A DNA stretch of 64,000 nt from Agarophyton chilense (taxonomy: Eukaryota > Rhodophyta > Florideophyceae > Gracilariales > Gracilariaceae), in contig JARGXX010000001.1 of the NCBI GenBank assembly GCA_030374765.1, forward strand, positions 1,612,001 to 1,676,000. The letters are read 5' to 3'. Each line of letters begins with the position of its first letter. Within the stretch, counting starts at the first letter, position 1. Positions 12,550 through 23,307 of the stretch are shown here, piece by piece. Both the position numbers and the translations under genes were made by a program. The notes under the pieces are model-generated. The model worked only from the letters and a program-made list of their open reading frames with translations, did not search any database and was not told the DNA's origin.

Positions 12550-14453
12550 TTGAAAGGTACTTGTTTGAAAGTGTATAAGATGAACTACGAGTCGCAAGGG
12601 TAAGCGCCGCTATTTTTTCCTTCCGAAGCGATTCAGTTCAGATCCGAAACTCTGTGGTTATTCGTGGTGATACTGGTTCCAATCAAAGTACGATAGTAAC
12701 TTGTCACACTTCAGTCGTTTTCGGTTGAACGAGTTTTTAACTTTGGCAACTTTGCCTCTTTTCGTATCTGCGGAATCCCTGTAGCTCGTATCGCTCGTAG
12801 CGAGTGTGGCTAACTCCCGAAAGGACGAATGTGAACCAACATGGCTTTTTGGCTTGATCCATTTCCGAAGTGTGAAATTCACACTGCATTTTAGACTGTG
12901 GTGATCCGTGGCATCTGGCATAGATCATGAAAAATTCCACTTGATTTTTGAAAAAGTTAAACGTTCTGTACCCGTTGTACCCTTGCGTAGCTAAAAGTGC
13001 TGCAGTAGGGCTGCTAACTGCTAACAATTTGCTAACTCTTAGATTAGCGATCTACCCTCGGTCATAAGCAACGATCTCACAACTACAGCTTCTCTTTTTC
13101 AACTGCCAAACTTCAAAGCGAGACTTGCGTTCGAGTGGAAACATAGTTCCAAACGACATACGCTTCGTTTGATGAGCCTCGTTCTTACATGTGAGTCTCA
13201 ACTCAATGAACGCTGTGTCTTGTTTGCTTCCCTGAACCCTTTTATGAGGTCATGCGCTATGCTTATATTTACAAGAACACCTAATACCCTTCTGTACTAT
13301 TCAATAGGGCACAGTCCACGCTATACAGAAGAAAACACCTCAACCTCTTCTATTTGACCAATGCTTTGATTCATTGGCAAGGTTCGGCATTCGCACCTGT
13401 TTGTCCGTTTCCTTTGAAGGAATGATGAAATAACCCCCAGTACCATCAAAGATGAGGTTTTCTGGCCAATGACTGAAATCAAAGTCTTGGTGGAATCGTT
13501 CTACTATAAAAGCAACCGGTGTTTTCTTGCCTAATACGGAAGGCATGTCCATTTGGCAAACATTCTTATATTGAGCGCCTGACCCGTCACACAGTCAGTG
13601 GTTCAAAGAATGAGCGTCCCAATTGTCAAACCGAACCAAACTTTCGACGTGGCCTACATCTTTAAGTAAAGCACAAACTGCCCTCGGATGGATCATCCAC
13701 GTTTCGTGATAGTTGCAGACATAGATTTGTCAAAAACGTAAAGGGCTTTTCAATGAAATGTAATTATGTCCCATTTACCCCGCCTCCAGCTTCGTATCGT
13801 GAGCCATGTGCTTACAAGAACCACATTGTCCGAGTCGCCGAGCCTTTGAAAATAGTTCCGGAATCGCCATTGCAGAAGTATCTCTGCTTTCCTGGTACCT
13901 TCTCCCTATCCTTCCCTTTTCCTATGACTTAGATGAATTGCAATGGCTTCTAAGTTTATGTTCGAAACCGTGCGATGCCCGCTATCTCAGTAGAGACACT
14001 CTACCATTTCATCCCGACGTACAAGAGGTTGAAAGACAATGAGCAAAAGGTCAACTTCGTTGCGCAACCCGAGCGTAAGCCTGCAAAATACTCTCTGTTG
14101 CCTAGCATTCGTATGTCAAAAGGTTGAAGAGCTTTTTGAGAGCCGCATGAAGATTGAAGGGCCTCTACATCTCTTATCCAGTGTTTTTTGTATTCTTTCT
14201 GTTACACAATCTGCAAATTCTTGGCAAACTCTCCTCAAGGCTCATTCTTGAACGCCAGCAAAATTAACATTTCTCTTCATACTTATGCCTCTGCACCAGA
14301 TTCGTATTCAAAGGAAGCTTGGACCCAAGACTGACAATTATATTTCCATAAAAGACAATTGCAATAGATTGGGACGTACGGAGCATCGTGCTCAAGTCTC
14401 TCGTTCGTCACTAGATAGACTTCCTCCTACCTTTTCAATCGTGCTTTGTTCTG
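12550..14453. other. 1.9-kb region with decayed coding patches
   Basis: No complete gene. Patches look once-coding but are broken: a minus-strand ATG frame of 70 codons at 13340-13552, and plus-strand fragments between about 13620 and 14130 that change frame every 60-150 bases (one contains PFTPPPASYREPCAYKN; another CDARYLSRDTLPFHP). I cannot assign a family; an old transposase is possible. The right end is the 3' flank of the TrmH-like gene. Confidence 0.35.
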
Positions 14454-15509
14454 CTATACAAAATCTGTTACCTCATGTTCAAGTTCGTTTTTCTTCAAAA
14501 TTGTCGCTGCCCTCTTTGTCGACATCAGAAGCCATCGAAGGTAGAGTTCATTGAGTAATTTATCGTCAAGATCTGGAATTATTACACCACACTGACGCAC
14601 ATGAAACAAGAACATCGCGCAACTGACAGAAATATTAAAGCTTTGGGAAAACCCAGCCATTGGAATGTAAATCTTCACATCAGCCACATCTCTCAGAGCG
14701 AAACTCAGCCCTCGTTCTTCATTACCAAACATTAAACATATTTTTTCCATTTCTCCAAAACTCACTTCAGATATAGGGGTTGCGTCACCATCAAGACATG
14801 TCGCAACTAGAGTGAATCCGCGTTTCTTTAGTGCAGTGGTTGCGTCTAAACAATGTCTATATTTGTTGACGATCATCCACTTTCGAACATTGTTCAAAAT
14901 GGTAGATTAGTGGCGATACCCTCAGGTAAGATAATGTCTGTCAGTTGATTCAGTTTTTCAAAGCAAGATAATCGCAATTCAGAATTCGAAAAGTCGTACC
15001 TTATCAGCATTCATAGTAATCCCTCCTGAAACTTTAAACGGCTCATACGACTCTACTGCGTGTGCTTCAAGGAGACCAAATCCTTCCATGGTCCTTAAAC
15101 AGGCAGCACCATTGGCAGGGTCATGAAGATTTTCGAAGAGACACTGTACCCGCTGACATCGATTGGACAACACTTCCTCAACTCTCTTTAATCTGCTCGG
15201 TTTCACAGCATCCCTTAGTGTGTTTATCAACTTTGACTCCTTAACCCGGCTTCCATAAAGACCGGTCGGGCCCCAGGTACCATCTTCGTTCTTCCCAACA
15301 TATGGTTTTGGTTGTTTGGGTATTATGGGATGGTCTGCCTTGTTGAAGAGATTCTTTTTCCCATTTGCTTGGGGGTCTTTCCCTGATTCTTTTAAGAGAA
15401 ATTCCATATTGTTAACTCCGGCTTGAGAGTGCTTCTGCAAGGCGAGGCGGGGACTCACTACTCGTCTGGGAAAAACAAACTTAACGAAGAAAGCGAGTGA
15501 AGAAAGCAT
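14454..15509 (-). CDS. TrmH/SpoU-family tRNA 2'-O-methyltransferase, 2 exons
   Basis: Exon 1 is 15509-15000 and exon 2 is 14879-14454, joined across a 120-bp intron (14880-14999; DK|GTACGA...CGAAAG|WM, phase 0). The product is 311 residues. It has the SPOUT knot motifs: FENLHDPANGAACLRT, then MFGNEERGLS, then IPMAGFSQSFNISVSCA. This order is that of bacterial TrmH, which methylates G18 of tRNA using S-adenosylmethionine. The N-terminus (MLSSLAFFVKFVFPRR...) is Arg-rich and amphipathic, suggesting import into mitochondria or plastid. The frame runs upstream of 15509 without an ATG; an internal ATG at 15407 is an alternative start. The exact substrate is inferred from the family only. Confidence 0.85.
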
Positions 15510-17676
15510 TTCGGGCAACCTTGCTGGCTGCAAAGAATAACAAAAAATAACTTGAAGGGCGACCTGTGCGGAATATTTTAGTGAGCTTTCGCCTGGGGAG
15601 AATTTCAGAAAATATTTGTAAACGTGGCACAAAAAAAGCCAAGTACAATTGCGAGTGTATTAGCCGTTTTTAAACAAGCATTTCTCTTTTGCAGAATAAC
15701 AACTCGTTTCTGGCCTATTCAGTCCGGATGGTTTGGAAAAATAAGGAAATGTGGGGTGGTTACGGCACTGAAAACATCGGCTCCTTTCCTCAGACACCTG
15801 AGCTTCGCCGTCTTACACACTCAGCATAAGAAAGGAAACATTAACGACAGACTATAAATTCCCACGTTGACAGGAAGCTTTAAAACATAGTCTGTATTCA
15901 AAAGGCACTCGGGTTTGATGTGTCTGTTCACGGCGAACCGTAAAGTACAGATATGGCTAAGTACTTTATTGTGAAGCTTTCCGGATTTGCTTCCACCAGT
16001 AATGGATGTGTGCAGAGCTACGGCAACCACTACGTTCGCCCGCCTATTCTCTACGACAACGTTTCGCAAACAAAACCGATGAGTGTGCGCAAGTTAAAGT
16101 GTGCACAGACCATGACGGCGACGAAAGCTTTGCAGAGGTTGTGTTGGATTACTGCTTAGATAGTCTTTCATCAGGTTCTTGTGCCTCTAGAAATGTTTCT
16201 TGTTCCCATTTTTAGTCCGACATGTTTCGGTCTGTTTGTTTTGATAGGTGTCATGCCAACGAAGATAGCTGCAGCTGCAGCCGCCCTTCGGTTTTGCTGG
16301 AAAATAAAGTCTGGGGTTGTCATGGTTTTAGGAAGATGATAGATAGGAATAGTGTGAGAAAGGTATCTGAAGAACTGCGTAGTGTGTTTTGTTTTTATAA
16401 ATAGCCTTTGAAAATGATTGGACAAGAACGAGTACGACGGTTTAACTCGTACTCGGAGCTTTGCGTTTTAGCACTTTACCAGTAGAGATGGTCCGAAATG
16501 AGCGTGCTATATGGTGGGCTATTTGTTCTTTTCAGCGCTATTTTTTAGCGCACTGCTAGTCTTGCTCTTAAAGGCAACATAAAAACTTCTGTATCGGTAA
16601 TCAAACGACTTTGATTGGGGTTTTGAAGAAACTACAAGCATTTGTGTTTCGATTCGAAAGCCCAGACAAGCGCTTGTGCAAGGTCATGGCAGGGGGGCCG
16701 AAGAAGGGCGCTACCACAAGCGTTTCAGGAGACAAAGAGCGCGTCTTCGAGGCGTAGCGCAAGCACCGAAACAAAAAATTGAAGGAAGCGCGAAGTGTCA
16801 CCTGCCAAGCTGAGATTGAGCGCTTGCCGGAGGCTGCCCGCTACGTTTGCAGGCTCCAGCGGCGCTGCTGTTTTTATGCCCCGTCAGCGGCGGGCAAGGG
16901 CTCGACAATCGCAGAACTCACAGCGTCAAAAAAATCTTCCTCTGCGTCCCTGGAAAACCCAATAATGTGTAGTCTAGCTAGAGTACGCATTGGACCAAGC
17001 TGAGAGCTAGGAACTTGACACAACCAGTCCGAGCTGAAGCCACACGAGTGCTGTCAATTGTACCGGCTTGTAGGGAGGTGGCTAGTGATGCCAGTGTTTG
17101 GAACGAAAGCCTTAGCGAATGAAGTTTGGCCGTTGTGGAAAGGGCGAAAATATCCTTGTTGAGCTCATATAACCTCAGAATAGGGCGCTTCCACGAGTTT
17201 TTCAGCCCGTAAGCATCCTTCTTATCCACCAAGAAACAAAGTTGTCAAAACAGATGAACTACGACCGCCGAAAACTAGGCTACTCACCATTGCTGTTTCG
17301 GCGTTGATGTGCAACACCTTTTCGTTGGAGACGCGTGTTCTTTAGCTGGAAGGGTAACAAAATTCTGAGCGGAAACTAGAGGTGACAAATTGTGATTGGG
17401 GAGCAAATCTCACGAATCGCAAATTATCCCTTGCTGCTGACATCTGGAGAAACTGTTTCTCCACTTCTCAACGCCGACAACTATCAATTTTCATCCACAC
17501 CCAGCTGAGGTTAGGTCCGCACGGGCTTGCTAAACCAGCTTCTTCGGGCCTCGAATAGCGACCGTTGTCGTGAAGAGCGATATTTGTGGTGATATTTGTG
17601 GAAACGCTCACTAAGGCTCCCCCTGTGAAGCCGACGCGGCGGTTCGCTTTTTCTGTCCCAGTATTGTTCTTGCATA
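15510..17676. other. 2.2-kb region without a firm gene
   Basis: The only frame worth noting is on the plus strand: ATG at 16686 opens a basic, Ala/Lys/Arg-rich frame with one TAG (16758-16760), then open to 17003. It could be a broken small basic protein. Inverted arms cgagtac/gtactcg occur near 16430-16457. The last 150 bases are probably the promoter and leader of the epimerase gene. Confidence 0.35.
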
Positions 17677-18408
17677 ATGGCGTCCTCGGTAATTGTGGCT
17701 CCTTCGATTTTGTCGTCAGACTTCGCCCGTTTGGCAGACGAGTCGGTTCGTATGAAAACCATTGGAGCAGATTGGTTGCATGTCGATTGCATGGACGGTC
17801 ATTTCGTTCCCAATTTCACAATTGGTCCGCCTGTGGTAAAATCGCTCCGAAAACATACCGATATGTTTCTAGATTGCCACTTGATGGTTTCGAATCCCGG
17901 GCAGTGGATTGACCAATTCGCAAAAGCGGGTGCAAATGGGGTAACATTCCATTTGGAATGCTTTTGCGAAACACCTTATGACATCACCGATCCGGGCCCC
18001 TATGATGAACCTCAAGCACAGGGTACGCTGCAGGCGATGGATTTGGCAAACAGAATCCGGGCTTTGGGAATGAAAGTGGGCCTCGCATTACGTCCTCGAA
18101 CGCAATTAGATGCAGCCAAGAAGCTGATTGACGAAGGTCTGGTGGATATGTTGCTGATCATGACAGTAGAACCAGGTTATGGCGGTCAGGCCTTTATGGA
18201 ACATATCATGAAAAAGGTTAAACAAGCTAGAGAACTGTACCCAAGTTTATTAATACAGGTGGACGGGGGTATTGCGCCGAAGACGGTGCAGAAGGCGGTG
18301 GATGCTGGAGCCAACGTTTTGGTTGCAGGATCCGCCATTTTTGGTGCACCAGATGCAAAAGAAGTTATTGATTGTTTCAGAAAAGCCGCGGCAACTACGA
18401 ATTCCTAA
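17677..18408 (+). CDS. RPE: Ribulose-phosphate 3-epimerase, cytosolic
   Basis: 243 residues, TIM barrel. Family signatures are APSILSSDFARL (8-19), LHVDCMDGHFVPN (34-46, catalytic Asp37), LDCHLMVSNP (65-74), MTVEPGYGGQ (162-171) and QVDGGI (194-199, catalytic Asp196). It interconverts ribulose 5-phosphate and xylulose 5-phosphate in the pentose phosphate pathway. It has no presequence, so this is the cytosolic form. Residues about 95-118 (CFCETPYDITDPGPYDEPQ) form an acidic insert where related enzymes have a short loop after FHLE. ATG at 17677. It is a single exon, with 79 bp between its stop and that of the next gene on the opposite strand. Confidence 0.95.
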   Translation: MASSVIVAPSILSSDFARLADESVRMKTIGADWLHVDCMDGHFVPNFTIGPPVVKSLRKHTDMFLDCHLMVSNPGQWIDQFAKAGANGVTFHLECFCETPYDITDPGPYDEPQAQGTLQAMDLANRIRALGMKVGLALRPRTQLDAAKKLIDEGLVDMLLIMTVEPGYGGQAFMEHIMKKVKQARELYPSLLIQVDGGIAPKTVQKAVDAGANVLVAGSAIFGAPDAKEVIDCFRKAAATTNS

Positions 18409-18487
18409 GCGCTTCCCTTGTGTTGCGTGTCATTCTCTCTAACCGAGTTAATTCCATCACAAAAGATAAAGATTTGAATGAAGCCTA

Positions 18488-19411
18488 TTACAGGTGTGAT
18501 TCGATGACTTGACGCAGCTTTTTTGGTGAAGGTCCTATCTCACTCTGCAGCAATGCTTCATCACGATAAAAGTAAAATGAGGGAATACCTGTCACCTGAA
18601 GATCTGATGCTATATCTTGAGAGACGTCGACATCGATTGTGGCAAAAACGCAGTTCTTGAATTGCTCAGAAAGCTTAATAACTTGCGGAGCCATGGCACG
18701 ACACGGAGCACACCACGACGCAGAACAATCCAGGACTACGAGGGCGTCCTTATTGACAGACTTGAGAAGCTGTTGAAATTGTTCGCGCCCGGCAATGACT
18801 TTGACGCCTGCGTCAGGCGTTTCTTTGAAGATTGGAGCTGCACCGAACGGCCGCAAGAGGTCTGAATGGTCGGTTTCGTGCCACAAGTGAATCCTAAACA
18901 GCGGATGATAGAATAACCGATGGAGAAAGAAAGAAGTGAAGACGAGAAAGAAGGGCATGTAGCCGGTCCAGAGACAGAACCAAACGGCAGCAAGCGCAAA
19001 GGCGGGCAATTGTGACGACAGTTGTGTAGCAACCTTGTTGTCATGATCAAACACGGTGAGTTTGGGAATCTCTGTGGCGGTACCATCAGCGCTGTAAATC
19101 TTGGGCAATGGAATGAGCGTTTGATCTTTCTGTCTGAGAATTGAGAAAAACACTAAGAACAAGGCACCGAGCATTGCAACGACGGAGATAGCGAAAACTG
19201 CGACGGCAACGGAGTTGTTGCGGAAGGAGGCAGCTGCTATCAAGCCAGCTGCTACGGGGCCGACGACGGATGTTGCTGTGAGAAGCAGCGACTTGAGGCG
19301 TTTGGTGGAGTCTGATGCTGTAGCGGGTTCGACAGGGGCGGAAGAGGTGCTTGTGGCATTGGTGGTGGCAGGGGACGCCTTTTGGCGACGGCGTTGGCGG
19401 ACAGTCGGCAT
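18488..19411 (-). CDS. PHO88/SND3-like membrane protein fused to thioredoxin
   Basis: 307 residues. Residues 1-40 are a basic, Ser/Thr/Ala-rich cytosolic-type tail. Hydrophobic segments lie at about 43-62, 67-91 and 137-165. The stretch KxxDQTLIPLPK...LTVFDHDN...IHLWHETDHSDLLRPF (95-189) matches the pattern of the fungal/plant PHO88 family (TxxDYD...IHxxG...LxRPF), the ER membrane protein SND3 that helps insert membrane proteins. Residues about 203-307 are a complete thioredoxin fold with active site WCAPC (233-237) and cis-Pro IPSFYFY. To my knowledge PHO88 proteins end before this domain, so the fusion is unusual. The open frame is continuous, so this is not a splicing guess. Membrane topology is inferred. 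Confidence 0.75.
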   Translation of the reverse strand: MPTVRQRRRQKASPATTNATSTSSAPVEPATASDSTKRLKSLLLTATSVVGPVAAGLIAAASFRNNSVAVAVFAISVVAMLGALFLVFFSILRQKDQTLIPLPKIYSADGTATEIPKLTVFDHDNKVATQLSSQLPAFALAAVWFCLWTGYMPFFLVFTSFFLHRLFYHPLFRIHLWHETDHSDLLRPFGAAPIFKETPDAGVKVIAGREQFQQLLKSVNKDALVVLDCSASWCAPCRAMAPQVIKLSEQFKNCVFATIDVDVSQDIASDLQVTGIPSFYFYRDEALLQSEIGPSPKKLRQVIESHL

Positions 19412-20007
19412 TGTGAAAAGGTCAACCTGGACAAGACGCCAGCGTACGAAGCCGTGAAGAAGACCGCTGCTGGTTGCCCTGTTACGTCATGGCTCCATCA
19501 TGAAGACTGCAGTTGCGTGATTCGATCAGGTCTTTTCGTCAGGTGCGCCAGTAGCTGTCAGTGAGGCAAGTGTAAAGGTGTGAAGAAGGAGAGAGTAAGG
19601 AGCCAATGCTTACAGAAGGCGCCAGTGGAATGCGCCGAGATCCAGACGCGGCGCGCATTGGCGCAAAAAGCCAGCAGTGCCATAAACAGTGCAGTCTCGC
19701 ACCAAAGCCTGAAAAAAAGAAAATTTTGCGCCCCTGCGCGGACGCGCTCGCTACCCACGGAGGCTTGTTGGTTCGTAGCAGGTGTACAATGTGCTTGCGA
19801 GGGGTATTTGGAATCTTTGGTAACATTCGCACGCTCACAACGCAGTGTCTCCTATCTGCTTACGCCGAACGCGAAAGTCTACTCGACCATTACGGTCCGC
19901 TTCCAGTGTATGGGCAGCGTTCGTTGGCACGCGGCCTGCTCTTCACCTGCCTCCCCGCTTCACCTCCGTGCTTTCACGCGAAAGCATTCTCTATCGCGCC
20001 GTGAATA
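19412..20007. other. Divergent promoter region with long uORF
   Basis: It lies between divergent ATGs. An ATG at 19606 opens a 132-codon frame ending at TGA 20002-20004, three bases before the ATG of the E2 gene and in the same frame. It is either an upstream ORF in a long leader or simply untranslated GC-rich DNA; Cys/Arg-rich composition and lack of similarity favour noncoding. Confidence 0.35.
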
Positions 20008-21306
20008 ATGTCCGGTGCCTCCAGCAGCGGTGACGCCGCCTCGCGGCTTGTCCGTGCATTTTCGTCCGTCTCGCCGTCCTCGTCACGTCCACCAAACTCT
20101 GGCGTGCTCCGCATCCAACATGAGCTGAATACTCTGTTGAGAGAGCCCGTGCCGTTCATCTACGTCCATGCCGACGAGGCCAACGTCACCAAGATTTCCG
20201 CGCTTGTCATCGGGCCCTTGGAGACGCCTTACGCCGGCGGCTTCTTTCGCTTTGACATCAGGGTCGGCCCTGAATACCCTATGAATCCTCCAAAGGTAAT
20301 CTTGCAAACTACCGACGGCGGCCGCGTCAGGTTCAACCCTAACCTGTACAACGACGGCAAGGTTTGTCTCTCCATTTTGGGCACCTGGTCAGGCCCAGCG
20401 TGGTCGAGTGCAGAGAGCTTGTCGTCCGTTTTGCTTTCTATTCAATCCCTCATGTGTCCGGAGCCGTACCATAATGAGCCGGGCTATGAGACGCGCGATG
20501 ACAAACCTGTTAAGGCTGCGTACAACGATTACTTGCGTTACGAAACCTTACGTGTCGCTATCGTGGGAACGCTCAGACACACCAGTCACGCTAAGCAGTT
20601 CCCAGATGTTTGTGATAGATTATTTTTGTTATGGTACGAGATGTACATGGCCACTGCCAAAGATTTGTATCAGCGGGTGGATGGAAAGATGTTCAGAGAC
20701 CCCTTCTCAACCGCAAAGGGGACCTATGATCTCAAAACCATCATTGACTCCCTCAAATCTCAAAAGAAGAAGATAATGGATCGAATGGAACACATACACA
20801 ACCCAACGGAAGAACCTGCTTCCGCCAACGGCACTGGCGACAGTGTCAAGTCTTCCATTACATATGCGATTGACAGACTGCAAGACGAATATCGCATTTT
20901 ATCTCGAAATCCCCACCCGGGAGGTAGCGCTAGTCCGAGAGATCCCAATTTCCCTCTTGTCTGGGATGCCACTATTCTTGGCCCAAATAATACTCCATGG
21001 GAAGGAGGCTTCTTCGCTTTGGAGTTGCGCTTTTCATATCAACATCCGTATCGACCACCGTTTGCTAAGTTTACCTCGACAATGTACCATCCGAACATAA
21101 CTACAGATGGCATACCTGCGCTTGATCTCATACAAACAAGATGGAGCGCCAATACCAGAGTCGGCTCTATCTTGGATGCCCTACAAGACATGCTGAACAC
21201 ACCAAACGCGATGTATCCGGTGAACCTTGGGGTTGCTACTCAACATCGAGAAAAGACAAAAGACTATGAGAGACGAATTCGCCGTCTTGCAGCCGACGGT
21301 TGTTAA
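20008..21306 (+). CDS. Tandem-UBC protein: UBE2Z-like E2 plus inactive UBC domain
   Basis: 432 residues with two UBC folds. The first (about 32-250) is clearly UBE2Z/USE1-like: RFNPNLYNDGKVCLSILGTW (catalytic Cys120) and AWSSAESLSSVLLSIQSLM...PYHNEPGYE, with the alpha-helical extension of that subfamily. UBE2Z takes ubiquitin or FAT10 from UBA6. The second (about 283-430) has the E2 layout (ILGPNNTPWEGGFF, YPHRPP-like YQHPYRPPFAKF, TMYHPNI) but the active-site position reads DGIPALDL, so Cys is replaced by Ala371. It is therefore a UEV-like domain. A Lys-rich linker joins them. It is a single exon and converges on NOB1. I do not know this arrangement in other organisms. Confidence 0.88.
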   Translation: MSGASSSGDAASRLVRAFSSVSPSSSRPPNSGVLRIQHELNTLLREPVPFIYVHADEANVTKISALVIGPLETPYAGGFFRFDIRVGPEYPMNPPKVILQTTDGGRVRFNPNLYNDGKVCLSILGTWSGPAWSSAESLSSVLLSIQSLMCPEPYHNEPGYETRDDKPVKAAYNDYLRYETLRVAIVGTLRHTSHAKQFPDVCDRLFLLWYEMYMATAKDLYQRVDGKMFRDPFSTAKGTYDLKTIIDSLKSQKKKIMDRMEHIHNPTEEPASANGTGDSVKSSITYAIDRLQDEYRILSRNPHPGGSASPRDPNFPLVWDATILGPNNTPWEGGFFALELRFSYQHPYRPPFAKFTSTMYHPNITTDGIPALDLIQTRWSANTRVGSILDALQDMLNTPNAMYPVNLGVATQHREKTKDYERRIRRLAADGC

Positions 21307-21606
21307 ACGGGACGACGCTTGATTGATGTCAACCTGTACTAATTGGTGGGCGTAGCGTTTTCATTCTGCGGCTTGCATGCGAGCACTTTACCCTCTTACT
21401 CTCTTTTCCATCGCCAACAACCTTCTAATGTGAGAATGTACACTAGTTCATGATTTGAACTCTCCTCACTCCTCAAACTTCGGGGGCTAGCGTCAGTGAG
21501 GCATGTAAATCGCACGTTCTGCGTGGAGCACAGTGAGATCGCCATCTGGTCAGTTACAATAGTTTCTCGAAAGAACCACATCTTTAACACCACCACATCT
21601 TCAACA
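21307..21606. other. Convergent spacer
   Basis: 300 bp between the stops of the tandem-E2 gene and NOB1; no feature seen. Confidence 0.5.
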
Positions 21607-23307
21607 CTACCGAGTGCCACGAGAGCCCCCCCGCACCTCATTTGGATTCCTTCGACCGTACCCCACAGTGATAGGCTTGTTGTACGGATTGAACTTAGCT
21701 CCCGCGTTGTAGAAATTTGAAGGATCGAGTACATCTACATTCATCCTCTCTCTTTGCTTCTGTAGTCGTCTTTGCTTCACAGGATCTATTTGATCCTCAC
21801 GTAAGATTAAATCTCTATTGTGCCGACCTCCTCTTGGCAACGGTATAGGATACTTCGTGCCTCGAAGCGAGGCCTTCTTTTTCGGGTTCAAATAAGCGCG
21901 AGCTACCCCATTTTTGTCAATTTTGTAGGCGACCCTATGCATGCAAGAGTTGCCGCACTTACCACAAAACTTGCGTTCTAACTCGGAAGTGACAACCCCG
22001 CAAGAATGGCATCGCAAAGCGAAGTGCTTGATCTTCTGAATTGATCTACGCCCATCAACGGAAAGCAATTTCAAACCCATTTGCAACATGGTGTTCTGCA
22101 TGGCAAAATCCGTAGTGACACACGCCACTCTGCTCCGTTCTTTTTCCAGATCCACTTCTTCTCCCCTATCGCGCGCAACATGTTCTTCAAGATTGAATTC
22201 GTTTATCCATTCAATACCATCACTGTCACTATCCTCATTTTTGTCGGAGGAACTGTTCTGGACAAGCTTTTCCTCTACGTCTATTTCTCGAGATGAATTA
22301 GAGACCCTGGTGCTGGTTGGGAGCCCTTTAACTTCGACACAACGCACTGGTGCTTTTGTTCCATCGCCCTCGTCTTCTTTTGCAGCTGGAATATGTTCAT
22401 TTTCGATAGGTTTTTGTCTCCTTCTACGAGGCCGTCTACGACGCCGCTGGGGATTTGAACTCACCGACTGCGTATTCTCTTCGCCTTGAGGAGCTGGTTG
22501 TCCTTCAGAAGCTGGCTGTTCATCTTTAAGGGCTGGCTGGTTGTCTCCATGAGCTGACTGTTTCTCTTGATTAGCTGATTGGTTTTCCTCACGAGTAACC
22601 TTTTCACCTTCGACATTTTTCAGCATTGCACAGCCCTTCCTATCCTTTTCGTGAAAATCAGAGGACTTGTCGCTTTCTTGAACTAATTTCGCATTCTTGT
22701 TCATGATATCGTTCCTTCTGGGATGCAGTTTTTGTCGCATAGATTTTGTGTATGATTTCGACACGACTTGCCACCTCTCTTCTTCGTCGCTCTGTCCACC
22801 GGACTTCTCTTCGTTACTAGATATTCGATCTTCCTGTCGCTCGGCCTCAATTTGGTCTAGTACATCAAACGGAATGGTTCTTCCAATACGTATTTCCGTT
22901 ATACGTCGTTGAGATGGTGCAGTTTTCAGGAATTTGTCTCCATTTGCTTCACGCTCCAGCATGCGCGTCAAAGCTATCACTTTCAAATCTGTCAAAGACA
23001 AGACAGAAAAATCACCTGTGCGCTTTGCGAAGTCAATGGTTTCGGCCACGGCCTCCGAAGACGGAGCCCGCAAGGAAATTGAGCCTTGAAGTAAAGCGAG
23101 CCGAGCTCGAGCTCTGGGGTCTCTAATTTCATGAAATACTTCTGGAATAGAATAGAAAGTCACCTTCACTTCGGATAATGGCAAATATAGCGAGTCACCC
23201 GTTTCTGTGTTAACGAGTCCACCGAGCGAAAACAGATTGTCGGTGCCGGCAATAAGTGCCGCTGAATCGAGCACGACGATGAGCCCTTTAGAATTTGTGG
23301 ATGACAT
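21607..23307 (-). CDS. NOB1: NOB1 endonuclease, 20S pre-rRNA 3' processing
   Basis: 566 residues from the ATG at 23307 (the frame extends upstream without ATG). The N-terminal PIN domain (about 7-140) starts with VVLDSAALIAG, carries the acidic nuclease residues and ends in DFSVLSLTDLKVIALT. A long charged, Gln/Pro/Ala-rich linker with an Arg cluster (PQRRRRRPRRRRQKP) follows. A zinc ribbon CHSC...CGKC lies near 433-452. The C-terminal block KYPIPLPRGGRHNRDLILREDQ is diagnostic of NOB1. It cleaves site D to make the 18S rRNA 3' end in cytoplasmic pre-40S particles. The linker is longer than in yeast. Confidence 0.95.
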   Translation of the reverse strand: MSSTNSKGLIVVLDSAALIAGTDNLFSLGGLVNTETGDSLYLPLSEVKVTFYSIPEVFHEIRDPRARARLALLQGSISLRAPSSEAVAETIDFAKRTGDFSVLSLTDLKVIALTRMLEREANGDKFLKTAPSQRRITEIRIGRTIPFDVLDQIEAERQEDRISSNEEKSGGQSDEEERWQVVSKSYTKSMRQKLHPRRNDIMNKNAKLVQESDKSSDFHEKDRKGCAMLKNVEGEKVTREENQSANQEKQSAHGDNQPALKDEQPASEGQPAPQGEENTQSVSSNPQRRRRRPRRRRQKPIENEHIPAAKEDEGDGTKAPVRCVEVKGLPTSTRVSNSSREIDVEEKLVQNSSSDKNEDSDSDGIEWINEFNLEEHVARDRGEEVDLEKERSRVACVTTDFAMQNTMLQMGLKLLSVDGRRSIQKIKHFALRCHSCGVVTSELERKFCGKCGNSCMHRVAYKIDKNGVARAYLNPKKKASLRGTKYPIPLPRGGRHNRDLILREDQIDPVKQRRLQKQRERMNVDVLDPSNFYNAGAKFNPYNKPITVGYGRRNPNEVRGGSRGTR

